64,000 nucleotides of DNA from Gymnopilus junonius (lineage: Eukaryota; Basidiomycota; Agaricomycetes; Agaricales; Galerinaceae): NCBI GenBank assembly GCA_015501075.1, contig JADNYJ010000040.1, positions 62,001 through 126,000 of the forward strand, read 5' to 3'. Every line of letters begins with the position of its first letter. Position 1 is the first letter of the stretch. The translations under genes were made by a program, and so were the position numbers. Below, piece by piece: positions 35,853-49,300 of the stretch. Below the pieces are notes generated by a model. The model had not been told where the DNA came from. It ran no database searches and saw only the letters and a list, made by a program, of their open reading frames with translations.

Positions 35853-37051
35853 TCATAATTTGTAAACTTGGTTGGAGGAGTATCCCATCCTTCCGAGGGT
35901 ACCACCAATGGGTCCCTGCGAGAAATTTCGGCCGTAGGGCCCAGCAATGGCAGCAATCATACTAGTAACGCAACAAATAAGTCGGTGTTTTCGGGAAAGA
36001 AATTTGTACAAGTTCTTACGGTTCGGGTCCACAGACCAGGAAAAGTATTTTTCTTTCTGTTTCGCCCTGCAGTCTTGACCTGTACCAAATTTTGCTCCAC
36101 CATGAAGGTTGCTCAGATTTTAACTTGAGGAATCGTTGTAATACGTCGTCTGTTATCCTCCCAGTGTTTAGATGGTTTAACTGTGAAATGGAGGCAGCGC
36201 GTTTCGAGGACGTTTCTTTATCTACAAAAAAGTGCAACTTGAACTTCTCGGGATTTTCAGCCGAATACTCCAATAGAGGGTCAAGAAGAGCGGTAGGTGG
36301 CAATTCCTCCGGTGTACGCGATGAATGGAGCAAAGTAAATTGCGTGTTTGAAGACTCGTTCGACTTCGAAATCACAGTGTTAAACAGTTGTATGAAGGGC
36401 GTGATACCCGTGCCTCCAGAAATCTATCAGGCTAAGTTATGTCACAAAGGGAAGCATTAAATACAAGACCCTTACCATTACGACTTCATCCCAGGTATTT
36501 TCTTTCCAAGGCCACGTTGTGAGAGGTCCACGCAATTCGACCTTGTCCCCTGGTCGTTTGGCATGAAGCCACCGTCCAACTTCACCATTGGGATATCTTC
36601 TGATCCAAAAGGTCATATGTCCCCTATCATCGATGCCAGTCAAAGGTGTGTATGCTCTTTCTACTTGAATGTCGTCATCTTTAATGTAAACAGACCATAT
36701 TGGACCAGGATTGGTTGGCGGAATCAGACATTGAGGAACAGCAAGCTTGAGAAGCTTGGAATTAGGACCAGAATCCTCAGTAGAAAGCACGAGAGATGGG
36801 ACAAAATGTCTAGAGGAAAGCGAGCTTCGGACTACACGAGGTATAGGGTCCTCGAGGAAAAAGTAAATGGAGAGGCCAGCCAGAAATGCAATTGAAATAG
36901 TGAAAACCCGCTTGCTTGTAGTATAACCCCCCGAGTGAGGAGATATTTTCTGAGAAATAAATCGTCTTGACGCATATCTAGTACACGGCGATGGTTTGGG
37001 TATCAACAGACGAGAGGAGGGAAGGCGACGACAGGCTAATTGCCTCCACAT
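35853..37051 (-). CDS. Mitochondrial cytochrome b5 reductase-like flavoprotein (Cyc2-like)
   Basis: This is an FAD/NAD(P)H oxidoreductase of the ferredoxin-reductase fold. The N-terminus (MWRQLACRRLPSSRLL, then many Arg/Ser/Lys) is a mitochondrial presequence, followed by one membrane segment (VFTISIAFLAGLSIYFFLE). The FAD motif is RAYTPLTG, followed by MTFWIRRYPNGEVGRWLH and GDKVELRGP. An intron joins DEVVM to ISGGTGITPF, the NAD-binding loop. LVCGPEP and a short final exon ending MGYSSNQVYKL complete it. Single membrane anchor, reductase domain and this C-terminus recall yeast Cyc2, which supports cytochrome c haem attachment, more than Mcr1. The choice between them is inference. The start is 37051; the frame continues upstream only with a TTG. 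Confidence 0.78.
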
Positions 37052-37294
37052 TTTTGTCAAGTAGAAACTTCAGATGAACGGGCCGGGAAATAGGAAGGAA
37101 TAACCAAATAGGACCAAATACCCCTGTTCATATAACAGAATATCTTGCTTTCTTCGCCGTCCATGTCCACCATTAGGTCAACTTGAAGTTGCCCGCCAAT
37201 CTCTTCTCTTCTGGGCGTCCTTGAAGGGCGCGTTTTACTTTTATTTTTTCTTCATCCCCTCGTTTCAAATTATCGCATCGCTATCATCACTATC

Positions 37295-39162
37295 ATGGCT
37301 TCCCTCCACACAGATTCAATCTACCAGGACTTCTCTCCCAACGCCTTGACGCTGCCAGACTTCTTGACGCCTCCATTTCATCTCTCATACCCTATGATAA
37401 CCACTCCTCTGATGTTGCCCCGCGACTGGCCCGATCACTGCTTTTCTCCTTCCGCAGGTGCTCTGTGCGATACATTTGACTTTCAATCAAATCATCTGGA
37501 GAGCGCTCAACTGGATTCTGGGCTGACTTCGCCAATACCAGGTCTTGGGATACGCAACGTCGACCTACCTGAGGCGGCCGAAGCTAAGGATCATGGAATT
37601 TTTGAATTGAGCGGTGTTTTTATACAGGACATCGACAATTGCAACCTGCATAACAGCGTTTCCAATGCCCTGGGGCACAGGACGAATATATCTGACAATA
37701 TTGTTTCAATGGCTGGATCTACCGCTCCGCTGGGCTCCTCTTGGTCTTTCTCTTCCATTCTACGCGCAGCTGAACTCGCCGATGACCAAACTAGCACCGA
37801 CCTGCAATCGTCCTTTTCTTGCAAAACTAGTCTCGGAGAATCTGCCTCTCAATTGTCAGGAAATTCTGATGTTGAGGTTACCTTTTCGTTGGAGAGACTA
37901 TCGGCTGCAACCGGACTGTCTTTAGCTGAGATCGTAGCCGAAATTTCAGCAACGGCGGAAGCAACTCTAAAGAAAATATCTGACAATAACATTGGACAGG
38001 ACGCCTCCTGCCTTTCGAATGACTACCAATGGTTGGATGGATTCGACTCCCGAAGTCACACATTGACATGGCCAGATAAGAGTCAGAATTCGATCTCCTC
38101 TCTCCGTGATGATGGGCAATTTGATGATGCATCTTGGAACTCCATGGGTGTCAACCCCTCGGATATATTGCCTGTCTCGGTGTCGCCAACTCCGTCGAAT
38201 AATTTACATGGAAATATCTTCCTGATTCATCCAGATGACATTCCCAGGCCACCCAGTGAACGTTTAACAGAGAAAACTGTCATCGGCTCACCTGTTAGAT
38301 CTAAAGCAGAAAATACGGGATTGGCATTGGATCAAATTTCTGATGAAGCTCTTAAACCCGGGTCGCCCTACCAAGCACCCTCCAATCTGCCGCTGAAACG
38401 TGAACATCAGGACTTTTGCATGGTCAGCGACGATGACGTTTCCGTTTTTGAGAGCCCTTCCAGTTCCGAGTATTCCCCGGCATTACAATCACTAGGTGGA
38501 AAGCGGCCACGCTTCGCCAAAACCATTAGTAGGGTTACGCGAGGTTCCGGGAAAGAAAACCCTCCAGGATCTCCCAAAGAATCGGCTCTCCAAAGCTTAC
38601 CTCCTATTGACCTAGGAACACCTGTTTTCGACGCACATAGAGGTATCGACATTGAGGAATTAAAAACCAAAGCTGAACGATACAGGCTCCGTAATCAAGG
38701 CCGTGATTATGACAAACGGTGGTTGATTTCTTTCGCAGGAAAGCTGTCTGCTAGAGGAGAACTTGTGGATGAGTTCCGCTGCTATGTCGCTGGGTGCAAG
38801 CAAAGCAACAAAAGGAGGGATCACATATTAATCCATGTTGGTGCTCACCTGGACCAGAGACCATTCAAATGCATGCATTGGTAATTATACTGTTCTTGTT
38901 TCTTTGTGTCGCACATTCTTATTCGTTTTGTGGCTTATACTATAGCTCATCGAGGTTCCTTCGCAAGAACGAATGCAAGCGCCACGAACTCAGTCATACC
39001 GGTATTCGACCTTTCTCTTGTCATCTTTGCCCATCGCCCGCCACGACTTTCGTTCGACAAGACCTTCTCAAGCGACATATGAAAAGGACTCACCGTATGG
39101 ATACCAAAGGCGATAAGGAAAATGTCGAGATTCGTCGCCCAAGCAAGAGAGCACGGTACTAG
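37295..39162 (+). CDS. C2H2 zinc-finger transcription factor
   Basis: This is a nuclear DNA-binding regulator. Two exons are split by a short intron at about 38881-38944. The first about 460 residues are acidic and Ser-rich without a known domain, and contain CDK-like SP sites and KRPRF/KRARY basic motifs. Near the C-terminus lie three C2H2-like fingers: FRCYVAGCKQSNKRRDHILI, then the finger begun at PFKCMHC and completed across the intron as SSRFLRKNECKRHELSHTG, then FSCHLCPSPATTFVRQDLLK with RHMKRTHRM. Spacing in the first and third is irregular, as in many basidiomycete factors. The protein ends RRPSKRARY. The last finger and basic tail probably bind DNA and mark nuclear import. I cannot name an orthologue. 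Confidence 0.8.
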
Positions 39163-39437
39163 AGTAGCATCAATGGATTGGATCTTTACTTGGCCGGGGC
39201 TAAGTAGAATTAAATGTGGGTGTATCCTACCTAAGATCTATGAATACATGTCCGTGAATAGATTTAATTAGACTGCCAGCGATGTGATAATGAAGAACGG
39301 AAAGCAATAGACAATGCAGATGGATGGGACACAAGCTAATATATATGCGGGAAACGTATGCAGACAGCGTGTACGAGGAATGGGTATTCATTGAATAAGA
39401 TAGAGCAGCAGGAGCGTTGCATTAAAGAGTATAGTGA

Positions 39438-42400
39438 TTATGGTCGCCAGACAGAAGTCCGTGCAGGTGTATTTGCGGTCAAGTTCCTACCGCGAAGAGG
39501 GGGTTTTGATGGGGTGGCGGGTCGTAGCATCCCTGTCGAATGGCCTGTAGAGAGTTCAGGGTCCGCTCGCCGGATATATTGCAAGGCCGCGAGTGGAGAA
39601 CCTTTCGTGGAAGGCGAGGACTTTAATGACTGCGGGCTCTGGCCACTCGGTGTCAGAAGAGAAAATGAAGGTACGAAAGGTCCCTGTGGTTCAGGTGTAC
39701 GTGGAGGGGTCGATGGTTCCTGTGCTTCCAATAGCGTGGCAGAACTGATCCACTTCTCAGCTTGTGATCCCAGTCGTGGAGGAGATTCCGGAGCAATTCG
39801 GAAGCTGTCAGCGAAATGGTCCTTGATGAATCTGGGCAATAGTCAAAGTGAGAAGGCAGAAAATAAAGTGAGTGACAAACTTTGAAAGTTCAGTCCAGCC
39901 ACCACCCACTCGGACCATCACAGTCTGCGAGCGTAGAATACGGCAAAAACAAAGCTTGGGATCCTGGTTACCAATCCAATATTTTCCACTTTGATCACGC
40001 CAGCTCTCAGTAATGCCTTCAATATTGATGCCCACTGGAAGTTGATTGATAACCTCGCCAACTGCCACATCGAGTTTGCTCTTGGGATCGGCCACGTACT
40101 TCTTCCTAGGAGGCACTTCAGATTTCTTATTAGGCGGACTAATGATACGGGGCAAAAGCATCGAGGATATAGAATCTCTGGGTGCACGAGACCAGGTTGA
40201 TTTCGTGGTCGAGGAACGGGGAGCTAAGGAAGTGCGAGAGTGGGCGGATGACTCAGACATAGCAGGTGATTTGCTTCGCCTGGTCTCGCTATTGAGACGC
40301 TGACGAGATACTGATCGAACAGGAGGTTGAGAAGGTTGAGAAGTACGGCGAGACGGTGTAGCAGTAGAATGCGATAAGCTAGTTGTACGCTGTCTCGAGG
40401 CAAAGGTTGACCCGTATATAGAAGCACTGAGAGGCCCAGGTCCCGATACAGATCGAGTAGATGTAGTTGATAAACGACTAGTAGAGCGACCTGTCTGGTC
40501 GTTTGTACCACTGACAACCCGTCGAGGTTTGGTTTGAGGAGGCGCAAGCATATTCCCTTTAACGGAGACGGAAGAAACAGACAGGTGGGAATAGGAGCCA
40601 GTTTTGTTCCCGCTTCGAGCATGCAGAGGAGGTCGATTGACGGGCGGCTTTGAAGACATGCCAGCATTGTCACCAGTTCTTGAGTTATTTCTACTCATTG
40701 CACTAGTTGAGCGGGACCCCTGCCCACCCAAACGGTCATCAGACATTTCTCGCAGCTCCTTCCACGTTTGCAGAATCCTAGCGTGTTCAGAAGACACCCT
40801 GGAATCATTTGAGAAAGCTGCAGATTTTGAGGTCAATTTATCTATAATGCCTTCTGTGAAGGACAGACGAGTAGACAGTTGTTCCTCTGGGGAGGCATTC
40901 GGTGCGCTCCTGTGCGTCGACGATAATATGCTCAACGGTACTGCCGGATAACTGTCAATGTGTTCCAGCAAATCACTTAAGGCGGCGTCGCAAGACTGTA
41001 CAGCTTCGCAGATATAGGCTAACCTGTGGACTTCGTGCAAAGACTTGGATGCTTCACTGGTCTCAACCCTGAAAGACGTAAATTCAGTGTGAAGGTGATT
41101 ATCGGTGGTCGTTGATGTCAGTTTTTCGAAGTCAGCAAATATAAGTGATAGATCATGATGTAATTTGTTGCGCTGTTCCATAGTGGGCAGATGAGCCTGT
41201 CCCGAACCTGTCGATGGATGCAGTACCTCGCTTATAGCGATTGAGCGTAATCTTTTCCTCAAAGAAAAAAGTTGAGCTTGAATTGCTGCAAATTCTTGAG
41301 ACTGTTGCGACTTCGGAGCAACAGTTACGTTGTAACTCCCAAATACATCTACAAAGTATTTGAGTTGAGACGCAGGAGACAAAAGCGGATAAAATAAAAT
41401 ACCATCAATCACGATGTTTTCGTCATTACCATTCTCCTGCAGTGTTTCCTTGAAGGTTCCGGGACCTTGAACGTCTTTCGCCTCATTGTTTTTTCTTTCC
41501 TCCCCATGTTTGAGCTTGGCCTGCTCTTCAGCAAGCCTCTGTATCTCCGCTCGTTGTTGCTTTGTCAGCACCTCCATTTCCAGAAGTTTTTGCTTGGCAA
41601 GGTCCCCTTCTGCAGTTAGCCGCCGTTCTTCCTCCAATTGAGCTTCAGTCACTCGCAATTTCTCGGCCATCTCTAGCCTTTCCTGCTCCAATCTGAGCCT
41701 TTCAGCTTCTCCTTTGGCAAGCCGTTCTTGTTCAGCTTGAATCCGGGCTGTCTCTGCTTGCTTTTCTTGTTCTTCGAGGCGGAGTCGTTCAGCCGCAGCC
41801 GCTTCTCTAACTAACCGCTCCTCCTCAGCCAATTCAGACGCGATGCGCTCGCGCTCCAACTGCTGACGACGTTCCTCAGCGAGCTTCTCCAGTTGCACAC
41901 GTTCTCTCTCCTCATTTTTGAGCCTCTCTTTTTCCATGCGTAAGCGCTCTGCTTCCTCAGCAGCAATGCGATCTTCCTCCTCCTTTTTCTTCTGCTTAGC
42001 TGCTAACCTAAGTTCTTCTTGGTACCTACGCGCACTTTGAAGGGCAAATGAAAGCTGGTCTTTGAAGGTCTCGATATTTTCGTCCCATTTCTTGATTTGC
42101 GATTCGGCATCATCAACAGCACGAACCCTGGATGTGAACAGCTTCTCACGAACCGCAGGATCCAGATTACTTGAAGTTTCGTCCATACTCCAGAGTAACT
42201 GTTGAATTGGGGACATCAAACGAGAGATTCCAGAGCGCGTGGATCTTAGTACGGATATTCCATCTAGGATTAACTTTAGATGATCGATAGCTCCATCAGA
42301 TTCAATGAGTGTATGAGACATTGAAGTCTTCTGCGATAAAACTTTTGAGGCAAGCCCGTTGATTTCGTCGATGAGAGGTAATAGAGAGAAATCGACTGTC

Positions 42401-45088
42401 CTGGCTTTTACAGCTAATTCAAAATGTCTTTTCTCCTTCCTGAGGTTTTCCATATTTCCATTAAGACGCATGGCATATGCATTGGAGTCACTGCGGACGG
42501 TGACATCAAGAGATGTCACATCAAACGGAAGTCCACCATGTACGTCGAACTCTCCGAATATTGAAGGCGAGTTGGGTTTCGTTAGATTTGCCCTCTTGGT
42601 AGTCGCTGAAGGTGTATGTTTCGCAACGAATGGCACTCTCGTCATTAAGCTATCGATGAAGGCAGTAACTTCTTGTTCCATTGGTTCAAGGTCAACCGTT
42701 ACCCCGCTGGTATCTAAGCCAATATTTTCCTGTGATGCCAAAACGTCTTCAATCAAGCCGTTAAAGTGGATCTTGGTGTCTTCCATGCGTGTTAAAATAT
42801 CATGAAAGCTGTCTCGGATAGAGTTCATGGTGAGAGACTGCTCCCTGACGAGGCCCAGAAGTCGTAGAAGCTGGAGGGTAGTATCCAATGACCCACAGAG
42901 CTCAGAAAATCTCCCTTTCAGATACGCCTGCAAAGGCGATTCAAGGGTCGCGCAGAGCATTTCTAATGGATCATTGATATCCGACTTTAATTTGGCACCA
43001 ATTTCCAGAAGTTGCGTTTCAAATGGTTGATTAGTTGTACATGTAGATAAGGCGAATGAAGGACTTTCGGGTGCAGGGGGAGCACCTGTCCCTCCAGATT
43101 CTTGTTGCCATCGATCCCGACTCATATTCTCCTTGATTTGCGCGCTGACGATATTCAGATAAGTCAGTTTCGTATCGATTTCAGAGGATATTCTCCTGGA
43201 TTCCCGCAACCTTGCTATCCGCTCCGAAACGTCGTCACGGGTCCTGATCACGTCTTCCCTTACCGTAAACAATACCTTGACATCAGAAGAAGCATTCTCC
43301 TTGAAGGTCTGATCAATTCCTTGAATGTTCAGCCCAAGAAGTGCAGATGGTGCGGCTTTGAGGCAGACGTCGGCTTCGTCTATAGTTAAGTTTGTCTCCT
43401 CGAACAAAGACGGCAAGAGCGCGAAAAATACGGAATGGCTAGTAGGGTCTAGACATTTCTCGGAATCGAGGTTTGGAGGCGAACCGTCTCCTTCTGAACT
43501 AGTAATACCCTCTTCGTATTTCTTGTGAATGGACATCAGTGCAGTGGAGACCTCCTTGACAGATGGAATTAGTGTTTCAACGCGTTTTACTGCGTCATGT
43601 GAAGCTCGATAGTCCTTGGCAGCAAGATCAACCTTCCTCGCGAGTTGATTGGCATTGGCAATATCAGTAGAAAGAAGTTTGATGAGAGAATCATTGGCGG
43701 CCTTTTGTTCCGGGAAGAGAGGATGCTCTGGGCGAGGAAACAGGCTGACTGGAGATGCTGGATCACCTCGGATAGCCAATCGTTTTAGGATAGTATCAAT
43801 GCGAGAGGAGAACGACGTGCTTTGTCGGGCAGTGGGATGATACAATCTTGCTGTTTCAATTTCTTCCAGCAAGTTTGAGGCGGCAGCGTGGTCCTTCATG
43901 GTTTCAACATGTATTTCGTCAGCCCTGAAATGAATGAAAATTAAACGTCTCCATAAAAAAGTCCAATAAAGGGTTCACCGTACTTCCTCCATTGCATAAC
44001 TAGGTTCATTGCAAATTTGCCAACGTTTTCTAGCTCATTTATGCACTTCTCCTCGAGACGATCTTGTTCGTCAAGTAGTTCTTCGGGAACAGGTTTCCTA
44101 CTGTGGTCGATCAGCTTATCTAAAGCTTTGCCTGCGGCGGTCACTTTGCCGTGTCTAAGGCCACTAATTTTGGCAGAAAATTGAGCGGCATCTCGCGATA
44201 ATAATTCTGCGAGCTTGAAGCGAGCGCTCCTAGATACAGTCAAGGAGTTAGTGGCGTTGTCAGAGCTCGCAGACGCCTGAGAAGTAATTGAACTACGGCG
44301 TGAAAGGGAATCCTGGGGGTTTAAATTAGGTGCATAGATCGAGGGGCTCCAGCAGGCACGGCCGGTTGCAAAGGTATTTAAATCGTCCATGATTTGCCGT
44401 CTTTCCTTCCATGAATTTTGTCGATTCTCTTCCCAGGTCAACCTGATACTCATCATTTCCAGATTCTCTGAACGATCTCTAAGAAGATGTAAAAGCTTGT
44501 CCAATGCATAGATTGTTGTTAATGTCAATTCAATTACGTCAGTGTCTTCGGTGGAAAGGTTGCGCTGTGTTGCAGCTGAACGAAAAGGGACTCTGTTTAA
44601 ATATGGAAAACATTTTAGCAAAGAGGCGACAGACCTTTTGTCAATTGCCTGAGCTTAGCCAATTCCCCCTTATCAAATATCTCTGTTTCCTTTTCGATTG
44701 CATCGTGTTCCGCCATCCATTGCTGAAGTTCCTCTCGAGTAGGAAGTCCTGTGACGTCCTCTGATGATGACCGGACGGCGTCCAGACCAGCGAAGACTTC
44801 AATAGGAGGCAAGGACTCCAGGAACTAGAAGGTAGAAAGGTCAAGCAAAGTGATGTAGACAAATAGTATGGTTCTGACTTTTATTTTTTCCTCAATCCAA
44901 GCCTTCCTATCACTGAATGTCTGCAATTCAATTACTTCATGGGACTCCAAGGCCTGCTCTTCGCCTGCATGAGACTTTGGCCCGGGAGTCACGGGAGAAG
45001 TTTGTTGCGAAGGTTGAACTGCCTGGAGCAATGGATCACCTGGTTCCGCGTCGCGAACACCTTCGGACACGAGAGTTGGATCAGCCAT
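39438..45088 (-). CDS. Giant coiled-coil protein with GAS2 microtubule-binding domain
   Basis: This is likely a microtubule-associated cytoskeletal protein of roughly 1,800 residues. It starts MADPTLVSEGVRDAEPG. The first exons (45088-43941) give FLESLPPIEVFAGLD and helical text. A 4.1-kb exon follows (39808-43899). Its centre, about 41460-42060, is an unbroken Glu/Arg/Leu-rich coiled coil with repeats like EEAERLRMEKERL. A Ser/Arg/Pro-rich region follows, then the GAS2-related (GAR) domain: KSKLDVAVGEVINQLPVGI, ESWRDQSGKYWIGNQDPK, and RILRSQTVMVRVGGGW then TELSKF. A final intron at about 39825-39890 joins this to FIKDHFADSFRIAPES and a Pro/Ser tail. GAR domains bind microtubules in spectraplakins and Gas2. 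No actin-binding CH domain is visible. Homologues are known in filamentous fungi, but I cannot give a yeast name. Confidence 0.8.
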
Positions 45089-45385
45089 GGAAGAGAGGAA
45101 GAAAGATATGGTCCAGGACGGGTATCAGGCCTCTAAGATAAAAGTACTGTGCACGGCATAATCTAGAAGGACAAGAACGAGGGTCAGGCGTGCATTTAGC
45201 AAGGAGGCATGAGGCAGAATGTTAGTGAATGCCGAAACAAATGACAGAAGGCGTGAGAAAACGGTCTTGGCGATGCATCATTGATTCCATCTAATGTTAC
45301 AACTTTATATGTATACATACTATAGCTACTTGGTTTCCTCAGATCCTTCAACGGCCACCTTCAGGACAATCATATCAGAATCCTC

Positions 45386-46084
45386 CTATACCGATACATC
45401 AAGCTTACCAACCTTGTCATTCTCCTGAGTTTGCATTCGGAGGGCCAACGTTCTCAATCGTTCAATTCCCCGTCGGTCTCGCTGCTTTCCATTTGCCAGT
45501 CCCAGATCCAGCTCAACTTCTTCCATGAATGCTGCGATATCCCCTAGAGAGGTCCCAAGGGCACGCAACACAGTGCCTTGTGTGCTGCCAATTACGCATG
45601 ATCAGCATCCCTAGGACTGTCCCAGTCCAAAACACCCGCACCGAGAATAATGTCGAGTCTCATCCTGGGCCTTACGGAGAACGCTGTGCACAACCTCGTC
45701 TGTAGTATGTCGATCTGCCTCATGTCGATTATATTGCTTTCGCAAATCCTGCCATCCCTTTGACGACTCGATTGTCGCCGTCTTGAGCCTACCAAGGTCT
45801 GACTTTATGGTCGCTTGATGGGCTATTGTCCTCTCCAAGTCATTTCTAAGCACTCCCATGTCTTTCTCCAATAGGACTATTCGCTTTCGAAGTACAACTG
45901 CCTGTCTTCTAACGAGAAGGTAAGGCAGAAGGGCGAAGGGAAGCATGAACGTAGAGACGGCAGCAGCATGAAAGATGGCAGGATAGGAACGCTTCGCTTC
46001 GATGCCATTGCCAGTTGATTCCACGGTTGGCAGAGTTGTACCTGATGTTTGTTCATTTACCGGTTGTTGCTTTACAATATCCAT
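45386..46084 (-). CDS. Small membrane-anchored coiled-coil protein
   Basis: I do not recognise this family. Two exons: MDIVKQQPVNEQTSG to DETRHYSR, then, after an intron of about 55 nt (near 45602-45656), TQGTVLRALGTSLGDIAAF and MEEVELDLGLANGKQRDRRG. One hydrophobic segment (AIFHAAAVSTFMLPFALLPYL, about residues 36-56) is followed by a coiled coil (VVLRKRIVLLEKDMGVL). It may be anchored in a membrane with a cytosolic helical domain. The stop at 45386 is TAG, and the same frame continues for 19 coding-looking residues (EDSDMIVLKVAVEGSEETK) to a second TAG at 45326. The protein may therefore end there through readthrough, a tiny intron or a sequence error. The ATG at 46084 is the first in frame. 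Confidence 0.6.
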
Positions 46085-46385
46085 TCCAGAAGTTAGGTAT
46101 TGAGTGTGGTCAAAGATTTACCACAGTTTGCCTATGACTAAGTAGGAAAGGAAGACCGTGACATGCGGCAGCCAGATAAACAAAATAACAATCTACTGAA
46201 CAGCCAGAAACACTAGACCTATTATAACGTGTACAAAAAGACAAAAGTACGATATCGCGAGAAAATGGTTTTGCTACAAGAATGTGTTGTACAGACAGCG
46301 AATATGAACGACAAAAAGGTATATAATGATAGAAAGCGAAGAAAAGGATGGTATAAAACATGCAGGGATATAATAAAATGAAAAC

Positions 46386-49300
46386 TCAACTCAAAAACAA
46401 TTTCCACCATTTGCGTTTCTTCTTCTCACTCGTTGCTTGCACATTTGGCCTCACAGCTTTCGAAGTCACTTTCACAGGTGCCGATTTGCGCAACTGTCCA
46501 GGCTTTTGGGGAAGAGCCTTCGATTTTGGAGGAAGCCTTGAATTACGACTATCAGGTACCGTTCATACAGCAAAAACGAAAAATTGATCACGTACTCGTC
46601 GACCATGACGACATATTCCTCGGCCTTTCTGAGAGTTTTGACAATGGCATTGACTTCTCCTTGATATTTTAGTCTTGCATTATCAGGAACATGGACCTTT
46701 CTCCTCCATATTGCCACACTGTTGCCCGTCTGCGACGGCAGGTAGACAAACACGATTACTAACCGAGCTGGATCATAAAATGCGACAGATTCTTGTAATG
46801 TCTTGTCCATGGTACCTTGCAATTGATTGAACGTGAGATAATCAAAAGCAGGTTCCCTCGGGTGCTGATGCATTCTGAAGATTGTATTGACGAAAAGGGC
46901 ACCGCGTTCCTTGCGTTCTAGAAACTTCATCAACTGGCATTGCATTGGTTATTGGGGGGATTTTTTAGGGGAGAAAAAAATGACAATACCCCATATGTAC
47001 CCAGATTGAAAGACATCTTTTGTACCCAACTAAGCATATTGGCAACACGCTCGTCTTTGTCAGCTGGAAAGAGCCAATGAATCCTGTCGCGAGCCAAACG
47101 TGCATTCCCGAAGAATGCTTCAGATGCGAAATCGAACGCCGCTCCTCTTGACTCAACGAAGCGAACATTTGAAGCATCATTGATAAGGGTTGTCTGAAAA
47201 CCATTATGCGCCTGTGATAACGATTTGGAAGGTACGCTGCGCGGGCTTCCGCCCCAAATATCTGATGCCTTGGGAGAGAAGTGAACCCGACGATTGTCAT
47301 CCTCATCTTCTTCTTCGTCGTCTTCATCTTCCATTGACCCCCAGCCATTGTCCTGTCCCTCATAAGTAGCCGCACCCCAATTGCCATGTTGGACAGTTGC
47401 CTTCTGTTGTCCTTTCTTGGCTGCCGTTGCCGATGCTTGCTGAGCTGCCTTATGGGCAGCATCGACATTGCCAGGTTTCTGATTCTGAGGCAAGTTGAGC
47501 AAAGAATTTAAGATTTGCGAGCGCTGCTGAGGGGACACTGCGTTCCTGGTCCCAGCAGCTTCCGCAGAAGCAAATGTTACCTTAGAGTGCTGGGTAACGT
47601 TTGCGTTGGTACCCCAGTCTCCATTTGAAGTAGTCATACCTCCTCCCCAATCATTGGCACCTGCGCCCCACGCTCCGGTGTCCGTTCCCTTCCCCCAGCC
47701 GGTCTCACTGGCTGACTTTCCCCATCCTGAATCGCTCGCACCTTTTCCCCAGGCGTCGGTGTTGCCATTACCCCCCCAGCCACTTGCACCTTTTCCCCCA
47801 GCGTCAGCGTCTTCTTTTCCCCCCCATCCAGAGTCCGCTTGACCCCAAGAGTCTCCGCCTTGCCCCCAAGCATTATTATCTTGAGCCTGACTTGGTTGAC
47901 CTTGTCCCCATTCGTCATTGGCTTGACCCCACCCATTTGATTGTCCACCTTGTTGTTGAGCCCAGTCGGTATTGGCTTGGTCCCATCCGTGGTTGGAACC
48001 TTGCGTTCCTTGACCCCATGCATTTGTTTGCCCTTGTCGCCATTGCTCTTCGTGTTTTCGTCCTTGTCCACGACCTTGAGATTGAGCCTTGCCTGGATTC
48101 ATAGGTTGTTGGTCCCACGCGGTCCCCCAATCATTGCCACCATGATGAGCGTCTGTACCCCATCCGTCAACGATTTCGTCCTCAGTTATTTCGCTTTCGT
48201 CCTCATTCTGATCCCAGCCCTCTTTCCCCCAGCCTTGCCAACTCTGATTTTGTGGCGGTTGAGGTCGCTGTTGCTGTTGTTGCTGCATAGGGTGTCCTGG
48301 ATGGGAATGATGCTGGGAATGGTGAGGTCGCTGTCGGTGTTGCTGAACTGGCTGCGGATATTGCTGGACTGGATGCGGATGGCTTTGCTGAGCCTGTTGG
48401 CGCGCTTGCCGAAGGTAATTTAGTTGCTGATTCCAAGCGTCTTCTTTACTCTGAGACCAATTACTAGGCGCAGACGCGCTTTGGGTGTGGCGATGCTTTC
48501 TACTCCAAATATTCCCCCCTATTGTGGTCCAGCTTGGATCTGACTCGATTCGAGCTGCCATTTTGCCATTAGGAAGAAACGGTTTTGGATAAGACCAAGA
48601 CGTCTTTCCAGGCAGAGGAGGATCTGAAGGCTGTGCATTACTCTGATTGGAACCTTTACGTTTATTCATTGAAGATTCCATGGCGGCCGCAGCAGCGGAT
48701 GCCACTGACATAGGCTTTGTTTGCACGGGATGGGCCTGGGCAGTGAGATCTTCAAAACGAACAGCGGGTGAGGCGGCGGCGGACATTCCAGTAGTTTGGC
48801 TTTTATTGAGCTGTGCTCGGCTCTCGGCCAGCCTTCGAGCTGCTTCACTTGCGGTGCTGACTTTCTGATTCTTCTGCAAATCCTTGTGCGCAACTGCAGC
48901 AGCTTCAGCGAGCGATACGACCGGAGGAGGAGCTGGAGAGCCCATTACCGAGGGCGCGGCAGTGGCAGTCAATGTCTGACTTTGTGGATGATCCCAAGCT
49001 TGAGGAGAGCCGGTGTCTTGCTGATAGTCAGAATACTCTTCTTGACTTTCTCCGACGTCAGAAAGTGTTTGTCTACTTTGGTCAAATTGGCCATGCGACG
49101 GTTGTTCATGAATGGTCGGTAGAATGCTATGTGGATGAGTAGGGGGTGGCTGGAGTATATCTAGAGTTTCGGCCTGTCCCCATGTATCGTGTTGTTCATG
49201 TGTTCCCGTGCCCCAAGAATCCCCAGCGTTCTCAGTAGCAGTGCCCCATGCTTGAACTTCAGTACCCCAGGTCGACGTCTGGGGTTCTGGTTGATTTGGA

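Noticed and set aside
39358..39885. 175-codon plus-strand open frame
   Set aside because: It lies opposite the last exon and intron of the GAS2-domain gene, whose GAR domain and Pro/Ser tail explain the minus strand.
47606..48423. Long open frames opposite or out of phase to the WG-repeat gene
   Set aside because: They are shadows of the repetitive, G-rich coding strand: Pro/Leu/Ser runs that mirror the Trp-Gly repeat.
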